From Brachionus manjavacas (taxonomy: Eukaryota; Rotifera; Eurotatoria; Ploima; Brachionidae), in assembly GCA_019054805.1 (NCBI GenBank), contig JAHQIY010000011.1, positions 2,485,001-2,549,000 on the forward strand: a DNA stretch of 64,000 nt. The letters are read 5' to 3'. The notes under the pieces are model-generated. The model was given only the letters and a program-made list of their open reading frames with translations, had not been told where the DNA came from and made no database searches. Both the position numbers and the translations under genes were made by a program. This document shows positions 12,630 through 25,670 of the stretch, one piece after another (position 1 is the stretch's first letter; the number at the start of each line of letters is the position of its first letter).

Positions 12630-13105
12630 CTTTGATTATTTCTTTCCAATTTATCCGATTGTCATAGAATAAAACCAAAAAATCTTAGTCAAAAAAAAAC
12701 TAATTATATTTATAATAATTAGAGAAAAATATTGTAATAATCACACGATTAATAGTATTTGCATTAGTTACCTGCGGTTACATAATAATTTCGCACTGCA
12801 AAACTATATTTCCTCATGATGCTAGTCATCACTAGGTCTTGGAAAATTTCTTCATCAATAAAAAATTGCTCAGTCTTCGATTAGTTACGTAAATGTTTTG
12901 TTTACCTATAATGCCATCTAATAGAAAGAAAAAAATGATCCAAACTTTCATAAAAATATTTTTTGATAAACAATTCGGAAAACAAACTTGACAAGCCATT
13001 TGAAATCAGCAACCATGACGCTAATTTGTTCGCAGTAGGAAAAATTTATCTTGTTGTTGACAATAGGGATTCATATGCATATATTTGGCTATTTAGATAC
13101 AAGAC
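12630..13105. promoter_or_regulatory. Putative shared promoter region between divergent genes
   Basis: About 480 bp separate the start codons of the calcium-sensor gene (minus) and the flippase (plus, proposed start). This head-to-head layout implies both promoters lie here. A TTACGTAA palindrome sits at 12885-12892. No TATA box can be assigned with confidence. Confidence 0.4.
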
Positions 13106-16100
13106 ATGAAAGCTCGTTTGAAAAAAAAAATTTTGCAATTTGTGGACAATAGCTCTTGTCTTAGCAAGTGCCTATTGAAATTGGTATTTGGCAAAACTGC
13201 ACTTTCCTTGTCTAATTGCTTTTTTTGAAGAAATTACGGGACACCAGAGAGAAAAAACTCAACTATCGGACTATTTATGTCAACAATGTTCGGCCTGATA
13301 GCTACACTGATACCGAAGAGCCCCTGGACTATGTGTCTAACAAAATCACCACTTCCAAAGTAAAATTTGGTAGAGAAAAATAAATTTTAAAAAGTTTATT
13401 TTTCAAGTACACAGTGTGGAACTTTTTGCCCAAGAATTTGTTCGAACAATTTAGACGTGTGGCAAATTTTTATTATCTATTCAATTTACTTCTTACAGTA
13501 GAATAAAATTTTGGAAAAAAATTTAATTTAAAAAATTTTTTTAGTTTATAATACCGGACCCGCCAGTGAGTCCATTTGCTGGTGCGATTCCAATTTTTTT
13601 TGTGATTGCGGTCAGTGCTGTCAAGCAGGTAGAATTCGGTTTTGATTCAAAAAGAAAGTCTGAATTTTTTATCAAGGGATACGAGGACGTGCTTAGGCAC
13701 AGGTCTGACAGAGAAATTAATAATACACCAGTTCGGATCTTGAGAGATGGCACATTTGTTAACAAAAAATGGAAAGATATAAGAGTAATATTGAATTTTT
13801 TTTTACTTTTTATGCAGTTTTAAAAGGTAGGAGATGTAGTCGAAGTGTTGTCCGAACAAACCTTTCCGTGTGATCTATTGATGCTGCACGCTCATTCCGA
13901 TGACCAAAATTGTCACATCACAACAGCCAATTTGGACGGAGAAACAAATTTAAAAGTTTGTTTAATAAAAAAATCAAATTTGTCTTTTTTTTCTCATAAT
14001 TTTATTTTCTAAGGCAAAATCAAAGCCACAAAATTTTCCTCTTTTAGACAGCGAAAAAGAGCTCTCTAAATTAAGAGGGGTCATTAAATGTGATAAGCCT
14101 AATGTAAATTTGTATGACTTTACCGGCAAATGTATCATAGATGGAAATGAATAGTAATTTAGATAAAATTGAATTTTTTCTTAATTTTATTTTAGTCCGA
14201 TCGTAAATGACAATATTTTGTTGCGTGGTTGCAATTTAAAAATTGGTTCCATTGTGTACGGCGTGGCCATATACACAGGCAAAGAGACCAAAATGCTAAA
14301 AAATACAAAATTTAAAACAAACAAACTGTCTTGTATTGAAAAAAGACTGAACACCTATGTGCTGGTTTTTCTGGGCATTCTGGCAGTGATGACATTTTCT
14401 TGCTTTGCCGGCTCTCTTGCTTACAACCAGTTGTATGATGACGTATGGTATTTGGACGGAAGAAGTCCCGATTTTTATAAAACCAACAAATTCATTTATT
14501 ACATGATAACCATAATACTGTACGCAAATATATTTAATTATATCATTCCGTTATCTCTTTATGTGACAGTTGGTAGGCTAAAAAGAATGCAAAAAATTTT
14601 TTGATAAAATTTTATTTGAAAATTTAAAAAGAGCTACAGAGGTTTGTTGGTTCGCAATTTTTGGAATGGGATCTTGAGTATGTACCATGTGATGCTTGAA
14701 TAACAAGAATTTTCGTTTTTTTTTTAAGATTGTATGATGAAGACAATGATCAGCCGGCCAAAGCTAATACATCTGATCTAAATGAAGACTTGGGTCAAAT
14801 TGAATACCTATTTTCGGATAAAACAGGCACCTTGACTGAAAATTTGATGGAATTCAAGCAGTTTTCAATTGACGGAGTCATATATAATAAAGAAGACACA
14901 AAAGTAGTGCAGCTAGGCTCTACGGAACCTGTTGATATACTTGGAGTAAGAAACATTTTTAATTTAGTAATTTTAATAAAATTTCGGTTTGATTAATATT
15001 ACTCCTTGAGGAAGAAAAATATTTTTAACTTTTGATTGAAAAACTTTATTTTTTTTTGCATTTCAGCCATAAATAAATTGAGGGAGTCATAGTCATAAAC
15101 TCATACAGTCCAACTCCTTAAGATGTGGCTACTAATGCTAAGATCATTTTATTATGAAAACAAATTTTTGAACAGAAAATTTTCGGATAAGACTTAAAAA
15201 AGAGCTGAAATCATTTTTAAAAAAATGTTTATTAAAATAGCACATTTTTTTTATTTAAGTTTTAAATTTGTTTTTGAAAAAAAATTGTTTTCGAGTTAAA
15301 ATAAAGACTGAATTTTAAAACATTAAAAATTGTCTTCAAAAAAAAAACTAGAAAATATTTCGGAGAAATGTTAAAAGCTGTCAGATATTGCAATTAAAAG
15401 TTTTAATGATACTTAGTCTTGATTGAAAAAAAAATTAAATTATGCTATAATTTAGTCTATAAAATGAATTTTTTCAATTTAACAAAAATTTCAAATTATT
15501 TTTTTGTAATATCTTTTTTTCAGAATTAAAAAAATTCTTTGTAAAAGAAAGAACAGAGTTGTTAAAGGCGAAGATAAATTATTGGGGAAGTGGGCGCTTT
15601 ACTTGATTTTTTTATAACTTAAATTTCATAATTATTAAATGAAAAAAATAAATGATAGTAGTTAATTTTAAACATAAAGTACAAGAAAGAAGTAAGATGA
15701 TTTCTATTTAATAATATTTATTTAAAAAAATTAAATTTTGAAATGTAAATCTGACATTTTTGTTCGTATCGTATCATTTTTAAATCGGCTCTTGAAAAGA
15801 TTGGCAGTTAATGTCTTATGCTGTTGGTTCATATCTCCAGCTCAAATATCATATCTCCATATCTCCAGTTTTTTAGAATTTTCTTTTATCTAATGTTTTC
15901 CGATAAGTGGAAATGCACCCTCATTATTGACTAAAATTCATATCCGAGTGTTTTTCTATAAAATGATAGTTTATTTTTAAAACAAATTTTAACTCAAAGA
16001 GTTAGTCTCTATTTGCCTTTTTTATTTTAAAAATCCAAAAAATTGTAAAAAAGAAAATTTTTTAAGTTTTAACTTGCAACCCAAGCCAATTTTTTAAGGT

Positions 16101-19100
16101 AAATATTTAATTCCCAGAGTTGTTTAAAAGTCACAAGTCTAAAGTCAAGTCAAAGTCAAGACTTTGACTTATATCAACTTGAATGAATATATATTTTGAC
16201 TTGTCTAATAGAGCAAATTAGTTTAATTTTTTTATTTTAAGTTTTTACTAGCCTTATTATTTTTGTTTACTATATAAATTCTTTATATTGCATCTGTCTG
16301 ATTATAATCCTTTATGTTTTTTTAAATTCAAATATTAAACACACTTGTCTTTAGACAGGTTCATTTACAATTTTAAAATTTAAAATTTATAATAAAATAA
16401 ATTTTAAAAAGGTTTTTAACATTTTTTTTTTCAATATTCTTTAGAGACCAAAATTTTTTTTCTAGATATCAGCTGTATATTAATTCATTTTTTTAGCAGC
16501 GTATTATTAGCGCTCTGCAGTGTGAAAAATGCTGAAAAACAATAAAAGAACGCTGAAAAGAAGTCTTTTTAACACCTTTTTACCAGCGTTAAAACGGCGT
16601 TTTTTCAGTATTTTTCCGGACAATTACTAATAATTTATTTTGATTAGTTTTAGTTTGAGCAGAATACTAAAAAAATGCGATCAATTTTTGAATCACATTT
16701 ATAAAATTTGTAAGTGGCTTTCGAAAGACATATCCATTGAGAAAATCTGGATCTTAGAATCTTAATTCCAATTTATTAATAAATTTTTTACTGAGATTTT
16801 TAAATGTTTAAAAAAATTTATTTCTTTAAAGTTACAAAAGAGTTAATTTAAATTTAATTTCAATATAAAAGTAAAAATTTCAAATATTCCAAAAATTAGA
16901 ATTTGAATCCGATTAATTTTTGATTAACAATTTTCTTTTAACCAATATTACCGGCAACTTGAAGTTCATGGTCATAATCAAATGATCAAAGTTTAATTGA
17001 TTAAAATCTTAATAAAAATGATTAAGTTAGATTTTTTTATTTTTTTAAATTAAACATAAGATGTTTATTATTTTTATTTAAAAAAAAACACAACTTTTTT
17101 TCTCTAATTGACCTTTAATTGATTCTTCTAAAATTTTTATTTGAAAACTTTAAAGAAAAATTTAAAATCGACATTTAGGTATTCAAATTATGGCTCAATT
17201 TAACGCTCTAAATGGTATTTAAATATCAATTAAATTATATTACGGCGAAACAAAGTTAAATTTTGTATGGTAAAATTTCAAAATATTGATTAAGTATTCA
17301 ATTTACTTCAGATAAAAATTCATTAATAATTTTCTATCTAATTATTGATTAAACAAATAATGTTTAATAAAGTTTAGTCATTTATTATTAAAAAATTGAT
17401 AAAAAATACCTTTTTATTTAAATCAAAAACTAAAAATTGTGATCTGAAATTTAGATTTGATCATGAACTTCAATTTGCCAATATAATCTTAAAAATTCAT
17501 TCATTCAAAATTAATTTAAGTGAAATAAAAAATATCTTTTAAATCAAAAAATCTTTTATAACCAAAACATTATCGTATAAATAGATACGGATTTATTTTT
17601 CACTTATTTTTTTAAAGTTTAATCGATTTGTATTGACCAGCATCGTTTGTTATTCACTTTGTTCATTATTTCAATGGTTTATTTTAAAAAATATCTTTTT
17701 TTTCTACATTATCAGCAGCATTAAAATTTTTATTATATTTTAATATATATATCTTCTTTTTATTTGCTTCATAAAGAAAATATATAAGAGGGAATAGGTA
17801 AGGGATGCAAAAGAGATATTCTTTTTAGCATTTTCTTTTGATCACAGACTATTTAAACTAATAATGAATATATTTAATTAGTCCGTTGTAGATTTTTAAA
17901 TTTTAATTTTTAAAAAACTTAAAAAATTAATTTTAACTTTAAAAAAGAATGAAAAAATGAGGAAATTTTTTCAAATTTTGAGTCTGTGCCACACTGTGCA
18001 CGTTGACAATTCAACTCTAGAAAAATACCAAGCATCTTCACCAGACGAGTTTAGTTTTGTTAAATTTTGTTCCAAAGTAGGCCTGGAGTACGAGGGCGAA
18101 GACAAATGCATTGAATCATCGGCGGTGATCCGCAGGGTCACCTACAAGGACCAGACCTACAAATACAAGGTTCTTGACATACTAGATTTCGACTCTGACC
18201 GAAAGCGTATGAGTGTAATCGTTAGAGACATGCAGGACAATCAAATTATCTTGCTGTGTAAAGGTGCTGAAAACTCTGTTTTTAAGTGTTGCATTAACGG
18301 AAACATACAGAGCTGTGATGCGGACATAAAAATGTTTGCTAGGCAAGGATGGCGCACACTGGCCCTGGCTCATCGCCACTTGACTGAGGAAGAATATGAG
18401 TCAGCGCAAAAGATTCTAAAAAGAGCTTACAACGACATTATTAACAGAAAAGAGAGACTTGCCGAGGCTTTTAATGAAGTAGAGTCCAAGCTGGACCTGA
18501 TAGGCGCCACTGCCGTTGAGGACAAACTACAGGAAGACGTGGCCTATACTCTAGAAGAGCTAAGGCGCGCTGGAATAAAAATCTGGGTGCTCACAGGTGA
18601 CAAGCGCGAAACCGCCATCAATATCTCCCAATCTTGCAAGCACTTTTCCAACAATATGATCAAACTTTTAATGACTGACATCAAACAAGTCGATCAGATT
18701 AAAAAAAGAATTAGTATTTTCAAAAAACAGTAAAATAATTTTATTTAAAAAAAAATTTATTTATTATAAAAAAAATTTAGAATTTTAAAAAATCCGAATG
18801 AGTCGTATGCTCTCATAATAGATGGCGGAACAATTGGACTCATATTTTCCAATAATCTAATTGACAGATTTAGGAACATGTGCATGAAATGCGAGGCCGT
18901 TTTGTGCTGCCGCATGAGTCCAGCTCAAAAAGCAAATGTTTGATTTAAATTATTTTGTGTGAAATTATTTTTTATTTTCAAATTTAGATAGTTCGTATGG
19001 TGAAAAAAAGCAAGGATGAGCCGATGACCGCGGCGATAGGTGATGGTGCCAACGATGTGTCTATGATTCAGGAGGCTAACATAGGTCTGGGCATATTTGG

Positions 19101-22100
19101 AAAAGAGGGCCGAAATGCAGCTCGTTCTGCGGATTTTGCTTTTTCAAAATTTAAATGTGTGCGCAGAATTCTGCTTGTACACGGATTTTTGTACTACACT
19201 AGAGGTGCCAATTTAGTCCAGTATTTTTTTTACAAGGTATGTTTTTTTCTAGAGTTAAAAATAGGTTTTTATAAATTTAAATTACAGATTTTTTTTTTAT
19301 TTAAGAATTTAACCTTTGCCATTTGCCAATTTTATTTTGCGTTCTATTCGGCTTTTTCCATTTCGGTAAATTTCTTGTTTAGAATATAAATTTGGCAACT
19401 AAGTTTGAATTTTCGTAGCCTGTTTATGACACCTCAATAATGACTCTATACAATGTATTATATACTTCATTCCCTGCACTTATCTACGGACTGTTTGAGC
19501 AAACAGTCAATATCAGAATTATAGATAAAAGTCCTTATCTGTATCAGTAAATATATTTTTATTTTTTAGATTTAAAATTTGCTTAATTAAATATGAAAAA
19601 ATTCTGAATGTTTTGAATCTGAATTCAGCGTCTTTCCTGAAATTAGAACTTCAAAATTAAATTTTCAAATAGAAATTTGAAATTTAGTCTTATAGATTTT
19701 GAAGAGGTTGAATTTAGATTTGGCTAATATTTTTTTTAATCAACTTTAAAAAATCTAATCTAAATCTAAATTAAATTTTTGTCACCTTCGGATAAAATTA
19801 TATTAATTATTATATCATTCGGCTTAATTTATCATGCTCGATTGCTTTTGAGTTTATTTTTGCAAAAAAACTCAATAAGGTTCAAATTTACTAAAAATCA
19901 AAAATATATTTTATAATATTTTCAAATATAATTTAATCACTTTTAATCAAAGAAGTTAAAAAAATAAGTATATAGACAGTTTTTTTATTTCTATTAAACC
20001 TTTTTCTTCAGAATTTTATTTAAGATTCGCGCATAACAAAATCACAGCACCATCTGGGTTTCCAAAATTTGACTTTAAAATATTAATCTTCACAAAAACT
20101 TTTTTTTAAGTATGAACTCCCCTGAACGTTTAAAAAAACAACAAAAAATGGTAATCTTTGAGCTAAAATATCTCAAGTTCTAATTGCCATAACTAAATTA
20201 ATATGTATATTTTCTGAAAGCGCATTTGGCAAGTTTTTTTTCTATTTTACATTTCTAAAAATAATTGCGTGATTATATTTCAAATTTTAACATGCTTAAG
20301 TATTGAGTTTTAATGAAACAACGTAATTTAAAAATTTCAAAAAAGAAAATAAAACTTTCCAGTCTTATCAACAAATGGTTTATTAATTTAATTTATTATT
20401 TAACTAATTGACAAATTGAAGTTTATGATCAAATGTAAATTTCAAATCAAAATTTTTAATTTTTTTATTTAAAAAAAGGCATTTTTTATCAATTTTTTAA
20501 ATATTAAATTTTTAAAATCAGTTAAACATGATTTGTTTAATATTTAAATAAGAAAAAAAATTTTTGAATTTTTATCTTAGGTAAAATAAAATCTAAATCA
20601 ATACTTTAAAATTTTGCAATAAAAATTTAACTTTGTTTCGCTGTAATATATTTTAACTAATATTAAAATATCATTTAAAGTCATAATTTGGATCCTTTAA
20701 TAAGGATTTTAGAGCAATTGGGAAAAAAAGATTTTTTTTATTTAATTAAGATAACAGAATTCGCAGTATATTTTATTACTTAAAATCATTTTTTATTTTA
20801 ATTTCATTTCTAAATTAAAAAAGTGTTTAAAGAAAAATGGATAATAGAAATGGTTTGGAATAAATTAAAAAGATTTATTAGAGCAAATGATCCTCACATT
20901 GATACAGAATTAACTAGTTAAATTTTTAAATTTCAAAAAAATTTTACAATTACTAAATGTAATAATTAGATAAGTCAATTAAAAAAATAAAAAAAATTCT
21001 TAAAATTTTAACAAACTAAATATGTGTTATTTTTTGTTTAATAGGTAATTGATATAGTGTCAGACAAAATGGCGGATGGTCGGACTGCTAGTTTATTAGA
21101 AAAATTAAAAATTTCTTAATTTTCTTTCAAAAATATTTTTTTTTACCATATTTTACCTTTTTTTACGTAAAAATTAGTAAAAGAAAGTTAAAAAAAGTAA
21201 CTTTTGGTAAAATATAATAAAATAAATAGAAACTACTATTTTCAAAATTTATTAGAAAATAATAAAAAATTCAAAAAATTGAGCTATTTTTTGGCATTTT
21301 CATTTTTCCTAATTTTTACGTAAATTTACGTGAATTCCACTAGTCAAATCGGCACTGTAAATTTTTTAATATCTTGTTTGAAAAAATATCTTAATTTTAA
21401 TGCTTTTTAATTGTTTGACCAACATCCTTGGTTTTCTATTCTTTGAATAGAAATGATATTTTAAATTGATCATCAACTTCATAATAGGAAATTAATTTTA
21501 TTTTTACAAAAGCTATTTATTAAATTTAGTTTCGTATTTGTTTTCTTAAATTTTAAATCTAGACTCACCATTAGACGATTACAAAAATATTAAATTTAAA
21601 AAAAAATCTCTAAATCTGCTTAAATTATTAAATTTTAAAATTTGAGAATTTTAATTTTTTACCAAAACATGACAATGGGTTAAGAGAGTTTTTTTAATTT
21701 TTTTGATGATTTAAGACAATTATAAGTAATCTTTTAAGTTATATTTGTGAATTTAATTTCTAATAAATCCAAAAATTCTAAAACCATTTTTGTTTCTGAA
21801 GAACAAAAATAATTTTTAGTTAAAAATATTTAATTATGTATTAAAGACTTTAAATTCTAATTATTATTTATACAAGAATTTTAAATATAATCTGGCAAGA
21901 TTTTTATTTCATAAATACATTTTCTACCTTAAATTCATATGGTATTTTTTTTAGGAAAAATTATATTTCTTTTAATATTAATTTTTTAATTTTTGGAGAA
22001 GTAAAATTTAAACAATAAAAGTTTATAAATTAGAAAAAATACAATTTAATAAAAAGTAAAAATGATAATCTAGTATATAGTTATCCAATTGATCGAGTCC

Positions 22101-25100
22101 AAGAATAATGAGGGCTATTACTAAAAAGACTTTATTAGGTTTTTAAGTAAGATCCTATAGTGCTTGAACCTAAGATTTTCTAAGCATAGCTTTATTGAGT
22201 CAGTTATACCGTCATTAAATTCCAGTTCCGATTTAAGAACCAATTTTAGTTGATTTATATTATTTTTATATTATATCTCTATTAAAATATTTTTTAAGGA
22301 TGGCTTTGTCATGCTTAAATGACTTGTTTTTAGCATTCATAAGAGGAAGGGTATCTATACATATTGATTCCAAAATGTAAGAAGCCGATGGGTTATACTG
22401 CAAGCTACTAATAAAAGATAGTTAAGTAGAGATGTTCGAAATTAAATATTTTTAACACTTTGAGGATGTTGGACACATGGCAGCTATATTTTATACCAAA
22501 CATTAGTCTAATTAAGTTGTTCTGGGTTGTGTTAAATAACTTTTTTGTCTCTTCTTTTAGAGTTGTAATACCCAATCCATATGTGAATTTGGATAAATGA
22601 TTTTAAGGTTGGAGAAATATTTTTTTGCTCAAGACCTAGATAGGAAATAGAAAAGAATTTGTTGTTTACTTTTCTGAAATTTTCTGTAGCAGTTGAGTCA
22701 AAATTGAGGTAAGAATTCATTTTAATACCTAGGTATTCAATACTTTCTGCTCTGTTTAGTTTTTGGTTGTCTAGATAAAAGTCAGTATTAAATAATTGAG
22801 GACCAAATTCAACTATGTTAGATTTTAATGGATTAAATTTAATTCTCCATTTCGAGCCATATTCTGAACAAAAATTGAGAAGGAATTGGAGATGAGAGTC
22901 AACGGGGCTCATTAGGACTATGTCATCCGCATACACAATAATGCGACTTATTCATTTTATAGAAAAATTTTTTGTAGAAAATTATAATATATATTTATAG
23001 AAAAATATCATCGAAATTTACCTATTTTAATTAACCTGTAAAAAAACAATTAAACAATTAATTATTTTAAAACAAGAATTAATCTTTCAAAAAAATTTGC
23101 TAATTTTTCTCTATTTTAAATACTAAACAAAGACATAATTTCATTATCGTTTTTAATTTCTGATTTTTCACGTGGATAAACTATGCCGCTATTAATTTGT
23201 TCAATTAGTACATCTGTTAGATGCTGCCCATTTTTCAAATGTTAGCCAACTTATTTAGATTTGGATGTGATCCAACATCTTGTGAAAGAGACTTATGCCA
23301 AGCCTCCAAGCTATTATTTGACCAAGGTAGACCTTTTTGAATCCATTTTCTAAGATTCCAATAGCTTGGAAGAAATTTTGGTACAACACGCGAACAATTC
23401 TAATCTTCTGGATCGACAATGCCAAAGTAATTCTTTTCAAAATAATGTATTACTGGAGCCAACTCGACCGGATTAAAAATTGAAATTTAATATCATCATT
23501 TATACTATCTTTCAAAATAGCTTACGTAATTATTATACAGAATAATTATACAAGAAATTTTCTTTAATAATTTCTATAAATTAATTTTCTATAAAATATT
23601 TCGACAAAAAAATGTCTTTTCTATAAAAAAATTTTCTATAATATGATAAAGTGCCACAATAATACTGACATTGAGCCTATGATAAATAGCTCCAATGTTC
23701 TTGTCTAAGCATTTTTCTATCAAATCATCAATAAAAATATTGAATAAAAAAGGAGATAAAATCCCACCCTGTTTTACACCCGATTTTATAGGAAATGTTT
23801 CGGAAAATATCTCTTTGGAAATAGAAATTACAGCATCTGCTGAATCGTAGTATTTTTTTAATAAAACCCAATAGCTTCTATTTAATTTATTCAATAATTT
23901 AAAAAAGAGACCATCTCTCCATACTTTATCGAAAGCTTTTTCCGCATCAAGCGCTGCGATCTTACAACCTGACTAAAAGTATTATTGAAATGTCAGGAAA
24001 AAATATTATTTTTACTTTATAAAATACCATGTAAATTCATATTTAAAAATGTTTTCTTGAAATAAAAATCTTTCCATCTTCTTATTAATATTTTTTAAAA
24101 TATATTTTAAAAGTTTTTAATTATTTTCTTTGTGTGTTTGGATTTAAAAAAAATTTAACCAATTTTCACATTTTTTACCAAAAAATAACTCTTACTTTTC
24201 ACTGAAATTTACATGAATTTTCGTTTAAAAATAAAATTTTTCAAAAAAAGGATTTTTTTAAAATTCATGTAAATTCGTTAATTTTTTCATGTAGGATTTT
24301 AATGAAGTTAATGTATAATATGGTAAAATCATTGTATCAAATTCACTATTGTAAATAATTTCAGAAATTTTTAACGAATTTGAGAAATTAAAAATTATTT
24401 TCAACATTTAACATCAAGAATAAAAGAACAAAAATTACCAAAAAAAATTTCTGTTTTCATTTTATGTTAATAAAGATGATGCCTTTGAACTTCTCATGTC
24501 TTAGTGTAAATTAATTAATTAATTTAATAAATAAATGTAATAAATTTGAAGAAATTAAATTTCTCTTAGACTTATATACTTAATTTAAAAAAAAAGCTGG
24601 TTTTATTTTAATTTATCTTAAAAAAATTTAGAACAATCTTTAAATGAAACAACTTCGTGTCAAATAAGGCCTATTTGCATCAATAGAAATAATTTTACCC
24701 CAAAAATTTATGTGTGCGCTTTTAAGTAAATTTATCCATTAATTTTTTTTTTAAAGAACAATTAAGAAAAATAAGCTTTTAAAATGGATCGAATTTATAA
24801 AATGGAATACATTGGGTAAACTTTAGAATTGTAAAGGTTTTTTTCAATTTAATTATAGAAATTAATCATCAATTTTCTAAAAAAAATTTCTAATTAAATA
24901 AGAAAAAATCTAATTAAATAAATTCAAAAAAAAATTTTCTTCCTGAAAATGCAAAGGTGTATGGCATTCGGTTGTTTCATTTTTTTTCGCCTATGCTATT
25001 CTTCAGTCTGAGGTACCTTTAGGTGGCGATGGAAAAAATGCTGGATCAGCTGTTTTTGGAGCCATGATATTCACTCAAATTTTTATTGTTGTTCACATAA

Positions 25101-25670
25101 AGGTAACAAAATTTAAATTCTTTGAATCAAGAATTTGCAAATTATTTACAAAAGCTTCTACTTGAATGGCACTATAAAAGTTATTTCATTTTGGTCGGCT
25201 TCGGCTTGAGCATATTCTTCTACTTTCTCTTTTGCTTTGTTGTCAACTCATTTATTGTACCATTTCCAATCACAATTATCACCGAAGATCAAACAATCTA
25301 TTGGATTTATAATTTTATGTACACCAAAGGCCCATTTTGGTTTTACATATTCTTGTCAACTGTGGTCTCACTAATACCTGACATCATCTTCAAAATTATT
25401 GAAAACATTGTTCAAATGAATACTATTAAACGATTAAAACAAGAAGAAATAGAACGATTTGAAAAGGGCAAAAGAATGGAACAAGTGGAAGATAAAGACA
25501 GTGACAGTAAGAAGGTTAGAGTGTTTTATGTGCCCCCTGGTATCAATCGTATATTTGATACCAAAGTAAAAGATGAGTCCATGGATTCGAAAAAAAAATT
25601 AATCAGTAGTTTAAGTCAAAAAAATGAAAAAATGTTTAGAAAAAGTTTTCAACTTCATCAGCGTTATTGA
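13106..25670 (+). CDS. P4-type ATPase, ATP11-like phospholipid flippase
   Basis: Flips aminophospholipids to the cytosolic leaflet. Coding exons: 13106-13183 (tentative start), 13231-13359, 13408-13497, 13545-13628, 13677-13784, 13827-13955, 14014-14153, 14196-14572, 14632-14677, 14729-14945, 17948-18729, 18781-18937, 18988-19236, 19306-19365, 19419-19546, 24757-24815, 24957-25102 and 25155-25670; every junction is in phase, giving about 1164 aa. Motifs in order: [27 protein letters not shown] (actuator), [11 protein letters not shown] (the P4 proline in TM4), DKTGTLT (phosphorylated Asp), [35 protein letters not shown], then six C-terminal membrane segments. [13 protein letters not shown] and the following SFFFAYAI match ATP11 better than ATP8/ATP10. 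Such enzymes usually need a CDC50 partner, not seen here. Introns of 3.0 kb (14946-17947) and 5.2 kb (19547-24756) hold transposons. The first exon is the weakest part of the model. Confidence 0.93.
13629..13676 (+). other. 48-nt stop-free, phase-neutral GT-AG intron candidate inside the flippase
   Basis: This GTAGAA...ATCAAG segment is exactly 16 codons with no stop, so the reading frame runs straight through it. The family has AIKQGYEDWLRH uninterrupted, whereas reading through would insert 16 residues between VKQ and GYEDVLRH. Its length matches neighbouring introns (47-50 nt). An intron is therefore favoured. Confidence 0.75.
16125..16208. repeat. TGACTT/AAGTCA palindromic repeat cluster
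   Basis: Within the flippase intron, repeated AAGTCA units are followed by their reverse complement TGACTT, forming a small fold-back. A richer version lies at 43536-43698. Confidence 0.5.
16495..16625. repeat. Small inverted repeat with GCTGAAAA / TTTTCAG arms
   Basis: Left arm GAAAAATGCTGAAAAAC with AACGCTG further in; right arm CAGCGTT...TTTTTTCAGTATTTTTC in inverse orientation. The shape is that of a small MITE; no target duplication was recognised. Confidence 0.4.
16953..17479. mobile_element. hAT-like MITE, copy 2 (flippase intron)
   Basis: Ends GGCAACTTGAAGTTCATG and GATCATGAACTTCAATTTGCC, with the interior similar to copy 1. The flanking 8-mers (ATATTACC left, AATATAAT right) do not match cleanly, so the insertion is old or the flanks have drifted. 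No coding capacity. Confidence 0.7.
20022..20260. mobile_element. Single arm of a long-TIR fold-back element
   Basis: Begins TAAGATTCGCGCATAAC and shares, in order, TTTAAAATATTAATCT, GAGCTAAAATATCTCA and TTCTGAAAG with the arms of the complete element at 61514-62316. No second arm is found nearby, so this is a truncated copy in the large flippase intron. Confidence 0.65.
20411..20760. mobile_element. hAT-like MITE, copy 3, one end only
   Basis: Left end ACAAATTGAAGTTTATGATC and an interior matching copies 1 and 2 (AATATTAAAATATCATTTAA followed by TCATAATTTGGAT). The right inverted end is absent. Confidence 0.6.
21045..21360. repeat. Probable Tc1/mariner-type MITE with internal TTACGTAA palindromes
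   Basis: Left TATAGTGTCAGACAAAATGG and right end, read inversely, TTACAGTGCCGATTTGACTA are imperfectly matching termini beside TA. The interior contains repeated TTTACGTAAA and GTAAAA motifs in both orientations. Assignment is tentative. Confidence 0.35.
22130..23975 (-). pseudogene. LINE (non-LTR) reverse transcriptase remnant, split by a MULE
   Basis: Reading on the minus strand from 23975: [19 protein letters not shown], then [19 protein letters not shown] (RT palm), NVSIIV, an interruption at 22943-23654, then [16 protein letters not shown] (catalytic YADD) at 22936, [10 protein letters not shown] (thumb) and a degraded tail [17 protein letters not shown] to about 22130. The upstream endonuclease is missing, so the copy is 5'-truncated. 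It belongs to the same family as 35655-36665, which shares [16 protein letters not shown] and SIEYLG. It lies antisense within the large flippase intron. Confidence 0.88.
22943..23654 (-). mobile_element. MULE-type DNA transposon remnant with 9-bp target duplication
   Basis: 712 bp bounded by the same 9-mer CACAATAAT (22934-22942 and 23655-23663). Inverted ends are GCGACTTATTCATTTTATAG on the left and GCACTTTATCATATTATAG read inward from the right. Subterminal repeats of the TTTCTATAAA type crowd the right side. The interior (about 23240-23440, minus) keeps the C-terminal part of a MULE transposase: [20 protein letters not shown] following [10 protein letters not shown], like the NN-x-EGWH-x-F region of these proteins, but with stops. 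The 9-bp duplication is the hallmark of Mutator-like elements. Confidence 0.85.

Noticed and set aside
16953..17479. 8-bp target duplication for MITE copy 2
   Set aside because: The flanking 8-mers differ at several positions, so no duplication is claimed.
13106..25670. Reading 14946-17947 or 19547-24756 of the flippase as gene breaks between two genes
   Set aside because: Splice phases match across both large introns and the protein order (DKTGT, then nucleotide-binding domain, then last membrane helices) is complete for a single P4-ATPase.
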